DNA of 64,000 nt, from assembly GCF_021602155.1 (NCBI RefSeq), contig NZ_BQHY01000003.1, positions 428,171 to 492,170 of the forward strand, written 5' to 3'. A program made the translations under genes and the position numbers. The notes beneath the pieces were generated by a model. That model was not told the DNA's origin. It ran no database searches and saw nothing but the letters and a program-made list of their open reading frames with translations. Shown here piece by piece: positions 1 to 9,857 of this stretch. Each line of letters begins with the position of its first letter. The stretch's first letter is position 1. Origin of the DNA: Pseudomonas parakoreensis. Lineage in GTDB: Bacteria; Pseudomonadota; Gammaproteobacteria; Pseudomonadales; Pseudomonadaceae.

Positions 1-117
1 GCGCTCCAGGATGCGGATCTCACCGTTCTGGGCCTTGGCCACGACCATGTGGAAGCTGTTGGAGCCCAGGTCGATTGCGGCGATCAGGGACAGATTCTTG
101 GCTTTGGATTGCGGCAT
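1..117 (-). CDS. ppx: Exopolyphosphatase, N-terminal fragment (cut by window edge)
   Basis: Only the first 39 codons are present, running off the left edge. The protein begins MPQSKAKN and then reads [18 protein letters not shown], the phosphate-1 (DLGSNS) loop of the Ppx/GppA phosphatase family in the ASKHA fold. These enzymes remove terminal phosphates from long-chain polyphosphate. The identification is supported by trxA and rho nearby, since ppx, trxA and rho are neighbours in other Pseudomonas. Here a transporter block and a REP pair lie between ppx and trxA. Nothing can be said about the missing catalytic body. Confidence 0.9.
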   Translation of the reverse strand, partial: MPQSKAKNLSLIAAIDLGSNSFHMVVAKAQNGEIRILER

Positions 118-212
118 GGTCAGGGGGTCTCGGTCGATAACCCCGCCATCGTGCCACGATCAAACGCTGGCGCCAACGCGCATGGTTCAAACCGTTGATC
201 CAACACAGTTTC

Positions 213-346
213 TGTGGCGAGGGAGCTTGCTCCCGCTGGGCTGCGAAGCGGCACTCAAGCCATTCACCTCGAGATTCAGGTAAATCGCGGTCGGCGGCTT
301 TCACGACTGCTGCGCAGCCGAACGGGAGCAAGCTCCCTCGCCACAG
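213..346. repeat. REP-type inverted pair between ABC transporter and ppx
   Basis: Two copies of a short palindromic unit face each other. The left begins TGTGGCGAGGGAGCTTGCTC (213 onward). The right is its reverse complement and ends at about 345. Each unit contains its own GGGAGC-TTGCTCCC palindrome. The spacer holds GCTGCGAAGCGGC-like sequence and its partner GCTGCGCAGCC. This is the usual arrangement of Pseudomonas REP doublets. A related family with ATTTATCCCC in place of GCTTGCTCCC occurs at 29923 and 41061. It fills the gap between the ATPase gene and ppx. Confidence 0.8.
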
Positions 347-358
347 GAGCGTGCCGGC

Positions 359-1096
359 TCAGTTGGCGGCTTCAACGGTACCAATGAAATTCGCCAGCTC
401 CGCCGTCTGCGGGTTGGCAAACAACACCTTCGGATCCCCCGCTTCATGCACCTTGCCATGGTGCATGAACACCAGTTTGTCGCCGACCTCCCGGGCGAAA
501 CGCATTTCGTGGGTGACCATGATCAGCGTCATGCCTTCTTTCGCCAGTTGGCGCACCACGGCCAGCACTTCATTGACCAGTTCCGGGTCCAGCGCCGAAG
601 TGATTTCATCGCACAGCAACACTTTCGGCGACATCGCCAGTGCCCGGGCAATCGCCACGCGCTGTTGCTGCCCGCCAGACAACCGATCCGGAAACGCATC
701 GAACTTCTCTCCCAGGCCGACGCGTTCGAGCATCTTGCGCGCCAGTTCGGCCGCCCTGGCCTTCGGTACCTTCTGCACCACTTGCGGCGCGAGCATCACG
801 TTTTCGCCCACGGTCAGGTGCGGGAACAGGTTGAACTGCTGGAACACCATGCCGACTTTCTGCCGCAGGCTGCGCAGGTCGGCGCGGGCGGCGTCGAGGT
901 ACTCGCCGTCGACTTCGATTACCCCGTCATTGATCGACTCCAGGCCATTGAGGGTGCGCAGCAGGGTCGATTTGCCCGAGCCGCTGCGGCCGATGATCGC
1001 CACCACCTGGCCTTCCTCGACGCTCAGGTCGATGCCTTTGAGCACGTGGTGATCGCCGTAGTATTTATGCAGGGCGGAAATTCTAAGCAGAGGCAT
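359..1096 (-). CDS. Polar amino-acid ABC transporter, ATP-binding subunit (GlnQ/HisP type)
   Basis: A 245-residue ATPase that would energise the two permeases encoded just upstream. Walker A is GRSGSGKST (about residues 36-44), the ABC signature is LSGGQQQR, Walker B is VLLCDEITSALD, and the switch histidine is in MVTHEM. In Walker B the usual DEPTSALD reads DEITSALD. The start MPLLRIS is chosen because GGAGA lies just upstream. It overlaps the 3' end of the preceding permease by 14 bases, suggesting translational coupling. A longer start at 1123 lies deeper inside the permease gene and is less likely. The substrate is not evident beyond the polar amino-acid (PAAT) family. Confidence 0.92.
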   Translation of the reverse strand: MPLLRISALHKYYGDHHVLKGIDLSVEEGQVVAIIGRSGSGKSTLLRTLNGLESINDGVIEVDGEYLDAARADLRSLRQKVGMVFQQFNLFPHLTVGENVMLAPQVVQKVPKARAAELARKMLERVGLGEKFDAFPDRLSGGQQQRVAIARALAMSPKVLLCDEITSALDPELVNEVLAVVRQLAKEGMTLIMVTHEMRFAREVGDKLVFMHHGKVHEAGDPKVLFANPQTAELANFIGTVEAAN

Positions 1097-1733
1097 GCAG
1101 TCTCCTTTCCAGGTAGCGCGCACTGAGCGACAAGGGGTAGCAGAGCAGGAAGTAGCCGAGGGCGACGAGGCCGTAGACCATGAAAGGTTCGAATGTGGCG
1201 TTGGCGAGCATGCCGCCGGTCTTGGTCAGCTCGGTGAAACCGATGATCGAGGTCACTGCCGTGCCCTTGACCACTTGCACCGAGAAGCCCACGGTCGGCG
1301 CGACCGCGATGCGCAGCGCCTGCGGCAGGATCACGTAGCGCAGTTGCTCCAGCGGATTCAGCGCCAGGCTCGATGACGCTTCCCACTGACCGTGAGGGAT
1401 CGCTTCGACGCAACCGCGCCAGATCTCCGCCAGATAGGCACTGGTAAACAGCGTCAGGGCAATCGCCGCGGCCATCCACGGCGAAATTTCGATCCCGGCC
1501 AGCGCCACGCCGAAGAACACCAGGAACAGCTGCATCAGCAGCGGTGTGCCCTGGAACAGTTCGATCCAGGTGCGGGCAATGTTGCTCGGCAACGGGTTTT
1601 TCGAGATGCGCATGACCAGAATCAGCAAGCCGACGATCCCGCCACCAATGAACGCCACCAGCGACAGCGCCAGCGTCCACTGCAGGCCGGTGAGCAGGTT
1701 GCGCAGGATGTCCCAGAAGGTGAAGTCGCTCAT
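1083..1733 (-). CDS. Polar amino-acid ABC transporter permease (HisM/GlnP family), second subunit
   Basis: A 216-residue inner-membrane permease starting MSDFTFWDILRN. It has several hydrophobic segments and the EAA loop typical of the family (EASSSLALNPLEQLRYVILPQA) facing the ATPase. The start codon overlaps the stop of the upstream permease by four bases (1730-1733). A longer frame back to 1802 would run inside the neighbour and is not used. It probably forms a heterodimer with the product of 1730-2398. The two permeases share the TPLLMQLFLVFFG / TPFLVQLFFIFFG signature. Confidence 0.9.
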   Translation of the reverse strand: MSDFTFWDILRNLLTGLQWTLALSLVAFIGGGIVGLLILVMRISKNPLPSNIARTWIELFQGTPLLMQLFLVFFGVALAGIEISPWMAAAIALTLFTSAYLAEIWRGCVEAIPHGQWEASSSLALNPLEQLRYVILPQALRIAVAPTVGFSVQVVKGTAVTSIIGFTELTKTGGMLANATFEPFMVYGLVALGYFLLCYPLSLSARYLERRLHASA

Positions 1734-2398
1734 CGGCTGCTCCTCGCGATATAGCGGCGGCCGACCCAGTTCAGCAACTGGCGGATCAGCAGCGCCATGC
1801 ACAGGTAGATCAGCGTGGTCAGCGCGTAGGTTTCAAAGGCGCGGAAGTTGCGCGACTGAATGAAGTTGGCAGCGAAGCTCAGCTCCTCGGTGGCGATCTG
1901 CGAACACACCGCCGAGCCGAGCATGACGATGATGATCTGGCTGCTCAGTGCCGGCCAGACCTTGCCCAGCGCCGGCAGCAGGATCACATGGCGGAACGCT
2001 TCGAAACGGCTCATCGCCAGTGCGGCAGCGGCTTCCAATTGCCCGCGCGGAATCGCCTGGATGCCCGCGCGGATGATCTCGGTCGAGTACGCGCCGAGGT
2101 TGATCACCATTGCCAGCACCGCCGCCTGCCACTCGGAAATCTGCACCCCAAGCGACGGCAAGCCGAAAAAGATGAAAAACAGCTGCACCAGAAATGGCGT
2201 GTTGCGGATCAACTCGACGTAGACGCCGAAGAGTGCCGAGAACGGGCGAATGTTCCACGCCCGTACCAACGCGCCGACGATGCCCACGCCGACCCCGAAT
2301 AGCGCGCCAATCGCCGTCAGTTCCAGGGTGAACAGAGCGCCGCGCAGCAGCAGGTCGGTGTTTTGCACCACCGGCATGAAATCGAACTGATAAGCCAT
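1730..2398 (-). CDS. Polar amino-acid ABC transporter permease, first subunit
   Basis: A 222-residue permease starting MAYQFDFMPVVQ. It carries the TPFLVQLFFIFFG segment and the EAA-like loop EAAAALAMSRFEAFRHVILLPA, both typical of His/Glu/Gln-type amino-acid ABC transporters. It follows the binding-protein gene by 22 bases and overlaps the next permease by four bases, so the four genes read as one operon: binding protein, permease, permease, ATPase. The exact amino acid transported cannot be read from sequence alone. Confidence 0.9.
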   Translation of the reverse strand: MAYQFDFMPVVQNTDLLLRGALFTLELTAIGALFGVGVGIVGALVRAWNIRPFSALFGVYVELIRNTPFLVQLFFIFFGLPSLGVQISEWQAAVLAMVINLGAYSTEIIRAGIQAIPRGQLEAAAALAMSRFEAFRHVILLPALGKVWPALSSQIIIVMLGSAVCSQIATEELSFAANFIQSRNFRAFETYALTTLIYLCMALLIRQLLNWVGRRYIARSSR

Positions 2399-2420
2399 CA
2401 ATTGTCTCCCGCGCGATCGA

Positions 2421-3206
2421 TCAGAGATCGGCCGGCAGCGGCTCTTTGAGCCATGTCTGCGAGTTTTTCTCCAGCGCGCCGTCGGCCTTGGCGGTGGCGA
2501 GAATCTCATTGATCTTGCCCAGCAGCGCCGGCTCGTTCTTGTTCACGCCGACGTAGACCGGCGAATCCTTGAGCTTCACTTTCAGCGCCGGCACGCGTTT
2601 TGGGTTTTTCTCGCTGATCGCGACCATCACCACGTTGCCGCTGGCGATCAGGTCGACCTGGCCGGCGAGGTAGGCAGCGATGGTCGAGTTGTTGTCCTCG
2701 AAGCGTTTGATGGTCACGCCTTCGGGGGCGACCTTGGTCAACTCGATGTCTTCGATGGCGCCACGGGTGACGCTGATGGTCTTGCCCTTGAGGTCGTCGA
2801 GGCTGCTGATCGCTGCGTCAGGCGGGCCAAACACCGCGAGGTAGAACGGCGCATAGGCGTGGGAGAAGTCGATGACCTTTTCGCGCTCCGGGTTCTTGCC
2901 GAGGCTGGAAATCACCAGATCGACCTTGCCGGTGGTGAGGAACGGGATGCGGTTGGTGCTGTTGACCGGGGTCAGTTCGAGTTTGACCTTGAGCTGCTCG
3001 GCCAGCAGTTTGGCCGTGTCGATGTCCAGGCCACGGGGTTTCATATCCGGGCCGACCGAGCCGAACGGCGGGAAGTCCTGAGGCACGGCGACTTTCAGTG
3101 TGCCGCGTTTGACCACGTCATCCAGACCGTCGGCGTGGGCGGGCACCTGGCTCAGCATCAGGCTGGCAAACAGGGCGGTGAGGAGGGCGCTGTAACGCAG
3201 GCTCAT
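2421..3206 (-). CDS. Periplasmic amino-acid-binding protein of the ABC transporter
   Basis: A 261-residue SBP_bac_3 family protein. Residues 1-22 form a signal peptide (MSLRYSALLTALF..SQVPAHA, cleavage after AHA). The mature protein starts DGLDDVVKRGTLKVAVPQDFPPFG, and GLDIDTAKLLAEQL and GKVDLVISSLGKNPER follow the family pattern. It is the first gene of the operon and diverges from the GntR regulator at 3463, with a 256-base shared promoter region. The start was chosen for the clean signal peptide; upstream frame to 3752 has no such support. Confidence 0.92.
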   Translation of the reverse strand: MSLRYSALLTALFASLMLSQVPAHADGLDDVVKRGTLKVAVPQDFPPFGSVGPDMKPRGLDIDTAKLLAEQLKVKLELTPVNSTNRIPFLTTGKVDLVISSLGKNPEREKVIDFSHAYAPFYLAVFGPPDAAISSLDDLKGKTISVTRGAIEDIELTKVAPEGVTIKRFEDNNSTIAAYLAGQVDLIASGNVVMVAISEKNPKRVPALKVKLKDSPVYVGVNKNEPALLGKINEILATAKADGALEKNSQTWLKEPLPADL

Positions 3207-3320
3207 GGCAAATCTCCGGATCGGCGGGAAGTGTTTTCTGCGATCGGACAGAGCATGCGCCGTGCCAACACCGCGCCGGATGCCGCGCAGGCCGCGGATT
3301 TGGCGTGTTCTTTCGGTCTT

Positions 3321-3335
3321 ACTGGTCTGAACAGT
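3321..3335. promoter_or_regulatory. Candidate operator of the divergent GntR/FCD regulator
   Basis: The 15-base sequence ACTGGTCTGAACAGT has inverted ACTG/CAGT ends around an odd spacer. It lies between the transporter operon and the divergent regulator gene, where an autoregulated FCD-family repressor would bind. FCD regulators often use short inverted repeats of this size. No second copy was seen, so the assignment rests on position and symmetry only. Confidence 0.3.
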
Positions 3336-3462
3336 CAGGATGTTTTTCGCACCTCGATAGCGCATTGCGCCAAGGCGTCGAACCCCGCTGGGGCACGACT
3401 TGCCGGATCCGGCGAATAGCTTTACAACTAGCCGCACCTTGGCCTGACTCATCTTAAAAACC

Positions 3463-4170
3463 ATGAACTCGATCTCCCGCGCCGTACCCGAAGTGGCGCT
3501 GCAAGCGATTCGCAAACTGATCACCGAACAGGGGTTCGGTGCGGGCGATGCGTTGCCGTCGCAACGGGATCTGGCGGTGCAACTGGGGGTCAGTCGGGCG
3601 TCGTTGCGCGAGGCGCTGTCGTCGCTCAGTGCGCTAGGCGTGGTCAGCATCCAGCCGGGCAAAGGCGTGTTCGTGCTGGCACCGGTGGACATTGCGCAGG
3701 GTGACCATGCGCCGGGCTGGCCGTTTGCGGCGCAGGCCTCGCCGCTGGACATCTTTCAGTTGCGCTATGCACTGGAGGGGTTTGCCGCCGGGCTGGCGGC
3801 GGTGACCTTGAGCACGATCGATCTGGATGCGCTAGAGGACAACGTTGCGGCAATGCGCGAGCAATTGAAGGCTGGGGACTTCGAGGCCGCAGCGAAACTC
3901 GACTTCGAATTCCACCGGCGCATTCTGCTGGCCAGCGGCAATCAGGCGATGCTGAGCATCCTCACCGCCAGCGCCGAAATCTTTCTTGAGAGCCAGAAGC
4001 TACCGTTCATCCGCGCCGAACGGGCGATGGAGACCTGGCAGGAACACCGCAAGATCCTTCGTGCCCTCGCGCGCCGGGCTTCCGCCGCCGCCCAGAAGGC
4101 CATGCAAGAGCACGTGCGCAATGCGGCGCTGCGCACCGGGATCGCCTTCATCGCCCCCGCCACTGCGTGA
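3463..4170 (+). CDS. GntR-family (FadR/FCD subfamily) transcriptional regulator
   Basis: A 235-residue regulator. Residues about 8-75 form the winged helix-turn-helix (ALQAIRKLITEQGF, then LPSQRDLAVQLGVSRASLREALSSL, a classic GntR pattern). Residues about 100-225 are the all-helical FCD ligand-binding domain. LRYALEGFAAGLAA, DFEFHRRILLASGN and EHRKILRALARR fit this domain; the D..H..H metal-type positions look retained (FEFHRR, EHRKIL). It is divergent to the amino-acid transporter, so it probably controls it in response to the substrate or a breakdown product. This is inference from arrangement. Confidence 0.9.
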   Translation: MNSISRAVPEVALQAIRKLITEQGFGAGDALPSQRDLAVQLGVSRASLREALSSLSALGVVSIQPGKGVFVLAPVDIAQGDHAPGWPFAAQASPLDIFQLRYALEGFAAGLAAVTLSTIDLDALEDNVAAMREQLKAGDFEAAAKLDFEFHRRILLASGNQAMLSILTASAEIFLESQKLPFIRAERAMETWQEHRKILRALARRASAAAQKAMQEHVRNAALRTGIAFIAPATA

Positions 4171-4290
4171 CTTGGGCTATACCCAGACTCATGGGGCGCC
4201 ATAGCAAGACTCAATCAACTGCGGCTTCCTGAACAAGGGAAGGGCGGATATGATGGGCCACGTTTTTTTGCTTACAACCTGGAGAATTCC

Positions 4291-4620
4291 ATGAGCAGCG
4301 ATCTGATCAAACACGTTAGCGACGCCAGCTTCGAAGCCGACGTACTCAAGGCCGAAGGCGCTGTACTGGTCGACTACTGGGCTGAATGGTGCGGCCCTTG
4401 CAAAATGATCGCTCCGGTTCTGGACGAGATTGCCGAGACCTACAAAGGCAAACTGACCGTTGCCAAACTGAACATCGACGAAAACCAGGAAACCCCGGCC
4501 AAGCACGGCGTGCGTGGTATTCCGACGCTGATGCTGTTCAAGAACGGCAACGTTGAAGCGACCAAAGTCGGCGCCCTGTCGAAGTCGCAACTGGCTGCTT
4601 TCCTCGACGCCAACATCTAA
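4291..4620 (+). CDS. trxA: Thioredoxin 1
   Basis: A 109-residue cytosolic dithiol oxidoreductase. The active site WCGPC has cysteines 34 and 37, and the cis-proline loop [11 protein letters not shown] follows. Length and sequence match the E. coli TrxA class throughout. The start is supported by a GGAGAA ribosome-binding site just upstream. It is followed by a rho-independent terminator and then rho, the usual Pseudomonas order. It has its own transcription unit, with the GntR gene ending 120 bases upstream. Confidence 0.98.
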   Translation: MSSDLIKHVSDASFEADVLKAEGAVLVDYWAEWCGPCKMIAPVLDEIAETYKGKLTVAKLNIDENQETPAKHGVRGIPTLMLFKNGNVEATKVGALSKSQLAAFLDANI

Positions 4621-4638
4621 GCGTCGCTGTAAATCGCC

Positions 4639-4670
4639 AAAAAAAAGCCTCGCAATTTGCGGGGCTTTTT
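4639..4670 (+). terminator. Rho-independent terminator of trxA
   Basis: AAGCCTCGCA pairs with TGCGGGGCTT around a three-base ATT loop (one G-T pair). It is preceded by an A-run and followed by five Ts. It starts about 20 bases after the trxA stop codon. Confidence 0.9.
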
Positions 4671-4867
4671 GCGTATTCAGGGCTAGACGCTCCGAAACTC
4701 AGGTGGTACATTCGGCCCCGCACTGGTTTCTCCACTGCCCCCTGCTAGCCGTCGCCGACGCACTCCTTTTCGAACAAGTTCGCGATCCTGTCGCCTTCTC
4801 CGCGGCGCGGCCTCATTAAGCCAAAAGCTTAATTTCCCCCCTCCATAAATGATTACGTCATTCCTAT
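4671..4867 (+). promoter_or_regulatory. rho promoter and long C-rich 5' leader (probable Pseudomon-Rho motif)
   Basis: About 200 bases separate the trxA terminator from rho. TACATT at 4707-4712 could be a -10 box. The stretch from about 4717 to 4815 is rich in C and poor in G on the RNA-like strand, with runs such as CCACTGCCCCCTGC and GCACTCC, resembling a rut site. Rho autoregulates through its leader in E. coli, and a structured RNA motif named Pseudomon-Rho has been described upstream of Pseudomonas rho genes; this location matches it. The start codon region CTCCATAAATGATTACGTC lacks a good Shine-Dalgarno sequence, which suits regulated translation. The match to the motif was not computed. 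Confidence 0.5.
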
Positions 4868-6127
<1,260 letters not shown>

Positions 6128-6145
6128 CATCGCCGCTGAACCGAT

Positions 6146-6180
6146 AAAAATGGCGTCCCGCGCGGGGCGCCATTTTTTTG
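6146..6180 (+). terminator. Rho-independent terminator of rho
   Basis: AAAAATGGCGTCCCG and the complementary CGGGGCGCCATTTTTTT form a GC-rich hairpin with flanking A and T runs, 19 bases after the rho stop. It is symmetrical enough to act on both strands. Confidence 0.9.
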
Positions 6181-6320
6181 CCTGAATTTTGCCCGGATTA
6201 TGGGAGGTTCCCGATCTGGTAAGGTCTGTGATCGGGCACTACAACCAGCAGCGCTCGCGAGCCTCTCGACTCGGGCTCGCGCTGTATAAAAACCACCATC
6301 TGATTGGCATTAAAGATTTT

Positions 6321-8321
6321 ATGAGCACACTCGCTTATCGAAGGGATATCGACGGCCTGCGCGCAGTTGCGGTGATCGCCGTGGTGCTGTTCCACTTTGG
6401 CGTTCCGGGGTTTACCGGCGGTTTTGTCGGCGTGGACGTGTTCTTCGTGATTTCCGGCTACCTCATCACCTCGATCATCTGGAACCAGCGTCAAGCCGGG
6501 CGTTTCAGTTTCGTCGAGTTCTGGGCTCGGCGTGCGCGGCGGATTCTGCCGGCGCTGTTCGCGATGATCATTGCGGTGCTGGCGGTGGGCTGGTTCCTGC
6601 TGGCGCCCAAGGACTACGAAGAGCTGGGGCGCTCGGTGCGCTATCAGGTGACGTTCGTCTCGAACATTCTGTTCATGCGCCAGGACGGTTACTTCGACGT
6701 CGCCTCTGACTTGAAACCGCTGCTCCATACCTGGTCACTGGCGGTGGAAGAGCAGTTCTACATCTTCTTCCCGCTGCTGCTGACGCTGCTCTCGAGCCGG
6801 TTGAAACACTGGCGGCTGGCGCTGTTCGCTGTGCTGCTGGTGTCGTTCGGGCTGAGTGTGTGGGCGATCAATCATCATCCGGAAAAAGCTTTCTTCTTGC
6901 TGCCGATGCGTGCCTGGGAGCTGCTGGCCGGGGCGATGCTGGCGATTGCGCCGAAACACGCCTGGCGTTTGAAACCGCTGGCCGCCCAGGCCTTGAGCCT
7001 GCTGGGCATGGGGTTGATCCTGCTGGCAGTGTTCGTCTACGACAAGTCGACGCCGTTCCCGGGTGCCACAGCGTTATTGCCGGTACTGGGCGTGGTGCTG
7101 CTGATTCTGGCCAACGGTCATCGCGAAACGCTGGTTGGTCAATTGTTGAGCAGTCGGGTGATGGTCGGCCTCGGCCTGATTTCCTATTCCTGGTACTTGT
7201 GGCACTGGCCGGTGTTCGTGTTTTCCAGCTACGCCAGCGTCGATGAGCCGGGCGCGCTCGACACGGCCGGGTTGATCCTGCTGACCCTGGTGCTGGGTTA
7301 TCTGTCATGGAAGTTCGTCGAAACGCCGTTCCGTGAACGGCGTTTGCTCGCCGGCCGTCGGCAGATTCTGTTGGCCGGTTTCTGCGGCATCCTGGTGCTC
7401 GGTCTGGCCGGGCAATCGCTGCGCTGGACCGATGGCCTGCCATGGCGCCTGTCCGAGCAGGCCCTGCAATACGCCAAGGGCCGCGAGTGGCGGCCTGAGC
7501 TGATGGCGTGTCTGGCGGATGACAAGACCCCGGACGACAAGCTGTTCTGCCATTACGGCATGACGGACCTGCCGAGCCGCGCCATGGTCTGGGGCGACAG
7601 TCACGCCACGGCGCTGATCCCGGTGTTCGATGACGGCGCCAAGGCCTACGGCGTGAGCGTGATCCTGGCCAGTTCTCCCGGCTGCATTCCGGTCGATGGG
7701 CTGGAACATGACGGTGTCTGTGCGCGTTTCAACCAGCGTGTCGAGCAGGGGCTGAAGGCGCAATCGGTCAGCGATGTGGTGCTGGTTGCGCGTTGGAGCC
7801 TGTACCTGTACGGCGATGCCAAAGGTGATCTGGGCCATGTGCTGAGAACCACCGATGGCCGCTATGATCGTGCCGACGCCGAGCGGCGCCTGGCCGAAGG
7901 TCTGCGGGCCCGAGTGGCGCAATTGCGTGCCGGCGGGCATCGCGTATGGCTGGTGAAAGAGGCGCCGCTGCAGGCGTTCAGTCCGCCCTATCGGCTGACA
8001 CGTCTGGCGATGCTTGATCGTCCGGTCGATGACGTCGGGCTGGACGTCGAAGCGCACCACAAACGCCAGGTGTTCATCAGTCAGCTGTTTGCGCAACTTG
8101 CGCAGGAGGATCCGGCCGTGCGCGTGGTCGATCCGGCGCCACGGCTGTGCGATGACAAAGGCTTGTGCCACGCTGAACTCGGCGGCTATTCGCTGTACAC
8201 CGACGACAATCACTTGTCCGAAGTCGGCGCACGCTTCGTTGCGCCGATCCTCGAGCCGCTGTTTATGAGCCTGCAAGCCCGGGAAAACCGGGGGAAAGCG
8301 CAGACCAATGCAGCCAAGTAA
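6321..8321 (+). CDS. O-acyltransferase with C-terminal SGNH domain (OafA/YrhL type)
   Basis: A 666-residue membrane protein. Residues about 1-350 are an acyltransferase-3 domain: YRRDIDGLRAVAV at the start, the GVDVFFVISGYLI segment, RRARRILPAL, and around ten hydrophobic segments. Residues about 400-650 form a soluble SGNH hydrolase-like domain with GDSHATALIP and a late DDNHLSEVGA, giving the Ser and Asp/His positions. Such fusions transfer acyl groups to cell-surface polysaccharide, for example O-antigen acetylation; the acceptor here is unknown. The start MSTLAYRRD is chosen because the family begins there, although its ribosome-binding site is weak. The same neighbour lies beside rho in P. 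aeruginosa. Confidence 0.9.
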   Translation: MSTLAYRRDIDGLRAVAVIAVVLFHFGVPGFTGGFVGVDVFFVISGYLITSIIWNQRQAGRFSFVEFWARRARRILPALFAMIIAVLAVGWFLLAPKDYEELGRSVRYQVTFVSNILFMRQDGYFDVASDLKPLLHTWSLAVEEQFYIFFPLLLTLLSSRLKHWRLALFAVLLVSFGLSVWAINHHPEKAFFLLPMRAWELLAGAMLAIAPKHAWRLKPLAAQALSLLGMGLILLAVFVYDKSTPFPGATALLPVLGVVLLILANGHRETLVGQLLSSRVMVGLGLISYSWYLWHWPVFVFSSYASVDEPGALDTAGLILLTLVLGYLSWKFVETPFRERRLLAGRRQILLAGFCGILVLGLAGQSLRWTDGLPWRLSEQALQYAKGREWRPELMACLADDKTPDDKLFCHYGMTDLPSRAMVWGDSHATALIPVFDDGAKAYGVSVILASSPGCIPVDGLEHDGVCARFNQRVEQGLKAQSVSDVVLVARWSLYLYGDAKGDLGHVLRTTDGRYDRADAERRLAEGLRARVAQLRAGGHRVWLVKEAPLQAFSPPYRLTRLAMLDRPVDDVGLDVEAHHKRQVFISQLFAQLAQEDPAVRVVDPAPRLCDDKGLCHAELGGYSLYTDDNHLSEVGARFVAPILEPLFMSLQARENRGKAQTNAAK

Positions 8322-8390
8322 GCAGCGACAGGCTGCCACAGGGCTGCATAGCAGGTAGGATGTACGCCTATTTTGAGGGTGCCATCGTCA

Positions 8391-9857
8391 ATGAAATTCA
8401 AGGATCTTCGGGATTTCGTGCAGCAGCTTGAGCAGCGCGGAGAGTTGAAACGCATCCAGATTCCCGTCTCGCCGGTGCTGGAAATGACCGAGGTGTGCGA
8501 TCGCACGCTGCGGGCCAAGGGCCCGGCGCTGCTGTTCGAGAAACCCACCGGTTATGACATTCCGGTGCTCGGCAACCTGTTCGGCACCCCTGAGCGGGTA
8601 GCCATGGGCATGGGCGCCGAGTCGGTCAGCGAGTTGCGCGAGATCGGCAAGCTGCTGGCCTTCCTCAAGGAGCCGGAGCCGCCGAAGGGCTTGAAGGACG
8701 CGTGGTCGAAGCTGCCGATCTTCCGCAAGATCATTTCGATGGCACCGAAAGTCGTCAAGGATGCGGTGTGCCAGGAAGTGGTTATCGAAGGTGACGACGT
8801 CGACCTGGCGATGCTGCCGGTGCAGACCTGCTGGCCCGGCGACGTCGGTCCGCTGATCACTTGGGGCCTGACTGTCACTAAAGGCCCGAACAAGGAGCGC
8901 CAGAACCTCGGTATTTACCGTCAGCAAGTGATCGGCCGCAACAAGGTGATCATGCGCTGGCTCAGCCACCGTGGCGGTGCGCTGGACTTCCGCGAGTGGT
9001 GCGAAAAGCATCCGGGCCAGCCGTTCCCGGTGTCGGTCGCGCTGGGCGCCGACCCGGCGACCATCCTCGGCGCCGTGACGCCGGTGCCGGACAGCCTTTC
9101 CGAATACGCTTTCGCCGGCCTGCTGCGCGGTAACCGCACCGAGCTGGTCAAGTGCCGCGGCAACGACCTGCAAGTGCCGGCCACTGCCGAAATCATCCTC
9201 GAAGGCGTGATCCATCCGGGCGAAATGGCCGATGAAGGCCCGTACGGCGACCACACCGGTTACTACAACGAAGTCGACAGCTTCCCGGTGTTCACGGTCG
9301 AGCGCATCACCCACCGGATCAAACCGATCTACCACAGCACCTACACCGGCCGTCCGCCGGATGAACCGGCGATCCTTGGCGTGGCGCTGAATGAAGTATT
9401 CGTGCCGATCCTGCAGAAGCAGTTCCCGGAAATCACCGACTTCTACCTGCCGCCGGAAGGCTGCTCGTACCGCATGGCCGTGGTGACGATGAAGAAGTCG
9501 TATCCGGGGCATGCCAAGCGCGTGATGCTCGGTGTCTGGTCGTTTTTGCGACAGTTCATGTACACCAAGTTCGTTATCGTCACTGACGACGATATCAATG
9601 CCCGCGACTGGAACGACGTGATCTGGGCCATCACCACGCGCATGGACCCCAAGCGCGACACGGTGATGATCGACAACACGCCGATCGACTACCTCGACTT
9701 CGCCTCGCCAGTCTCGGGCCTGGGCTCGAAAATGGGCCTGGATGCCACCCACAAGTGGCCGGGCGAAACCACTCGCGAGTGGGGCCGTGTGATCGTCAAG
9801 GACGACGCCGTCACCCAGCGGATCGATGCCATCTGGAATCAGTTAGGAATAGATTGA
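8391..9857 (+). CDS. ubiD: 4-hydroxy-3-polyprenylbenzoate decarboxylase
   Basis: A 488-residue decarboxylase of ubiquinone synthesis that uses the prenylated flavin cofactor made by Ubi[23 protein letters not shown] is the typical UbiD N-terminus. [14 protein letters not shown] and the later [15 protein letters not shown] with its acidic residues match the family core. Length is within a few residues of E. coli UbiD. An in-frame ATG 18 bases upstream would add only MRVPSS and is less likely. The stop TGA shares its last base with the ATG of the next gene, so the two are translationally coupled. Confidence 0.96.
   Translation: MKFKDLRDFVQQLEQRGELKRIQIPVSPVLEMTEVCDRTLRAKGPALLFEKPTGYDIPVLGNLFGTPERVAMGMGAESVSELREIGKLLAFLKEPEPPKGLKDAWSKLPIFRKIISMAPKVVKDAVCQEVVIEGDDVDLAMLPVQTCWPGDVGPLITWGLTVTKGPNKERQNLGIYRQQVIGRNKVIMRWLSHRGGALDFREWCEKHPGQPFPVSVALGADPATILGAVTPVPDSLSEYAFAGLLRGNRTELVKCRGNDLQVPATAEIILEGVIHPGEMADEGPYGDHTGYYNEVDSFPVFTVERITHRIKPIYHSTYTGRPPDEPAILGVALNEVFVPILQKQFPEITDFYLPPEGCSYRMAVVTMKKSYPGHAKRVMLGVWSFLRQFMYTKFVIVTDDDINARDWNDVIWAITTRMDPKRDTVMIDNTPIDYLDFASPVSGLGSKMGLDATHKWPGETTREWGRVIVKDDAVTQRIDAIWNQLGID

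Noticed and set aside
195-1126. Open frames antisense to the amino-acid ATPase
   Set aside because: They extend through REP sequence and lack any motif; the ATPase on the other strand is clear.
8388-9752. Long open frame antisense to ubiD
   Set aside because: A shadow of GC-rich coding sequence; no plausible domain, and ubiD is unmistakable.
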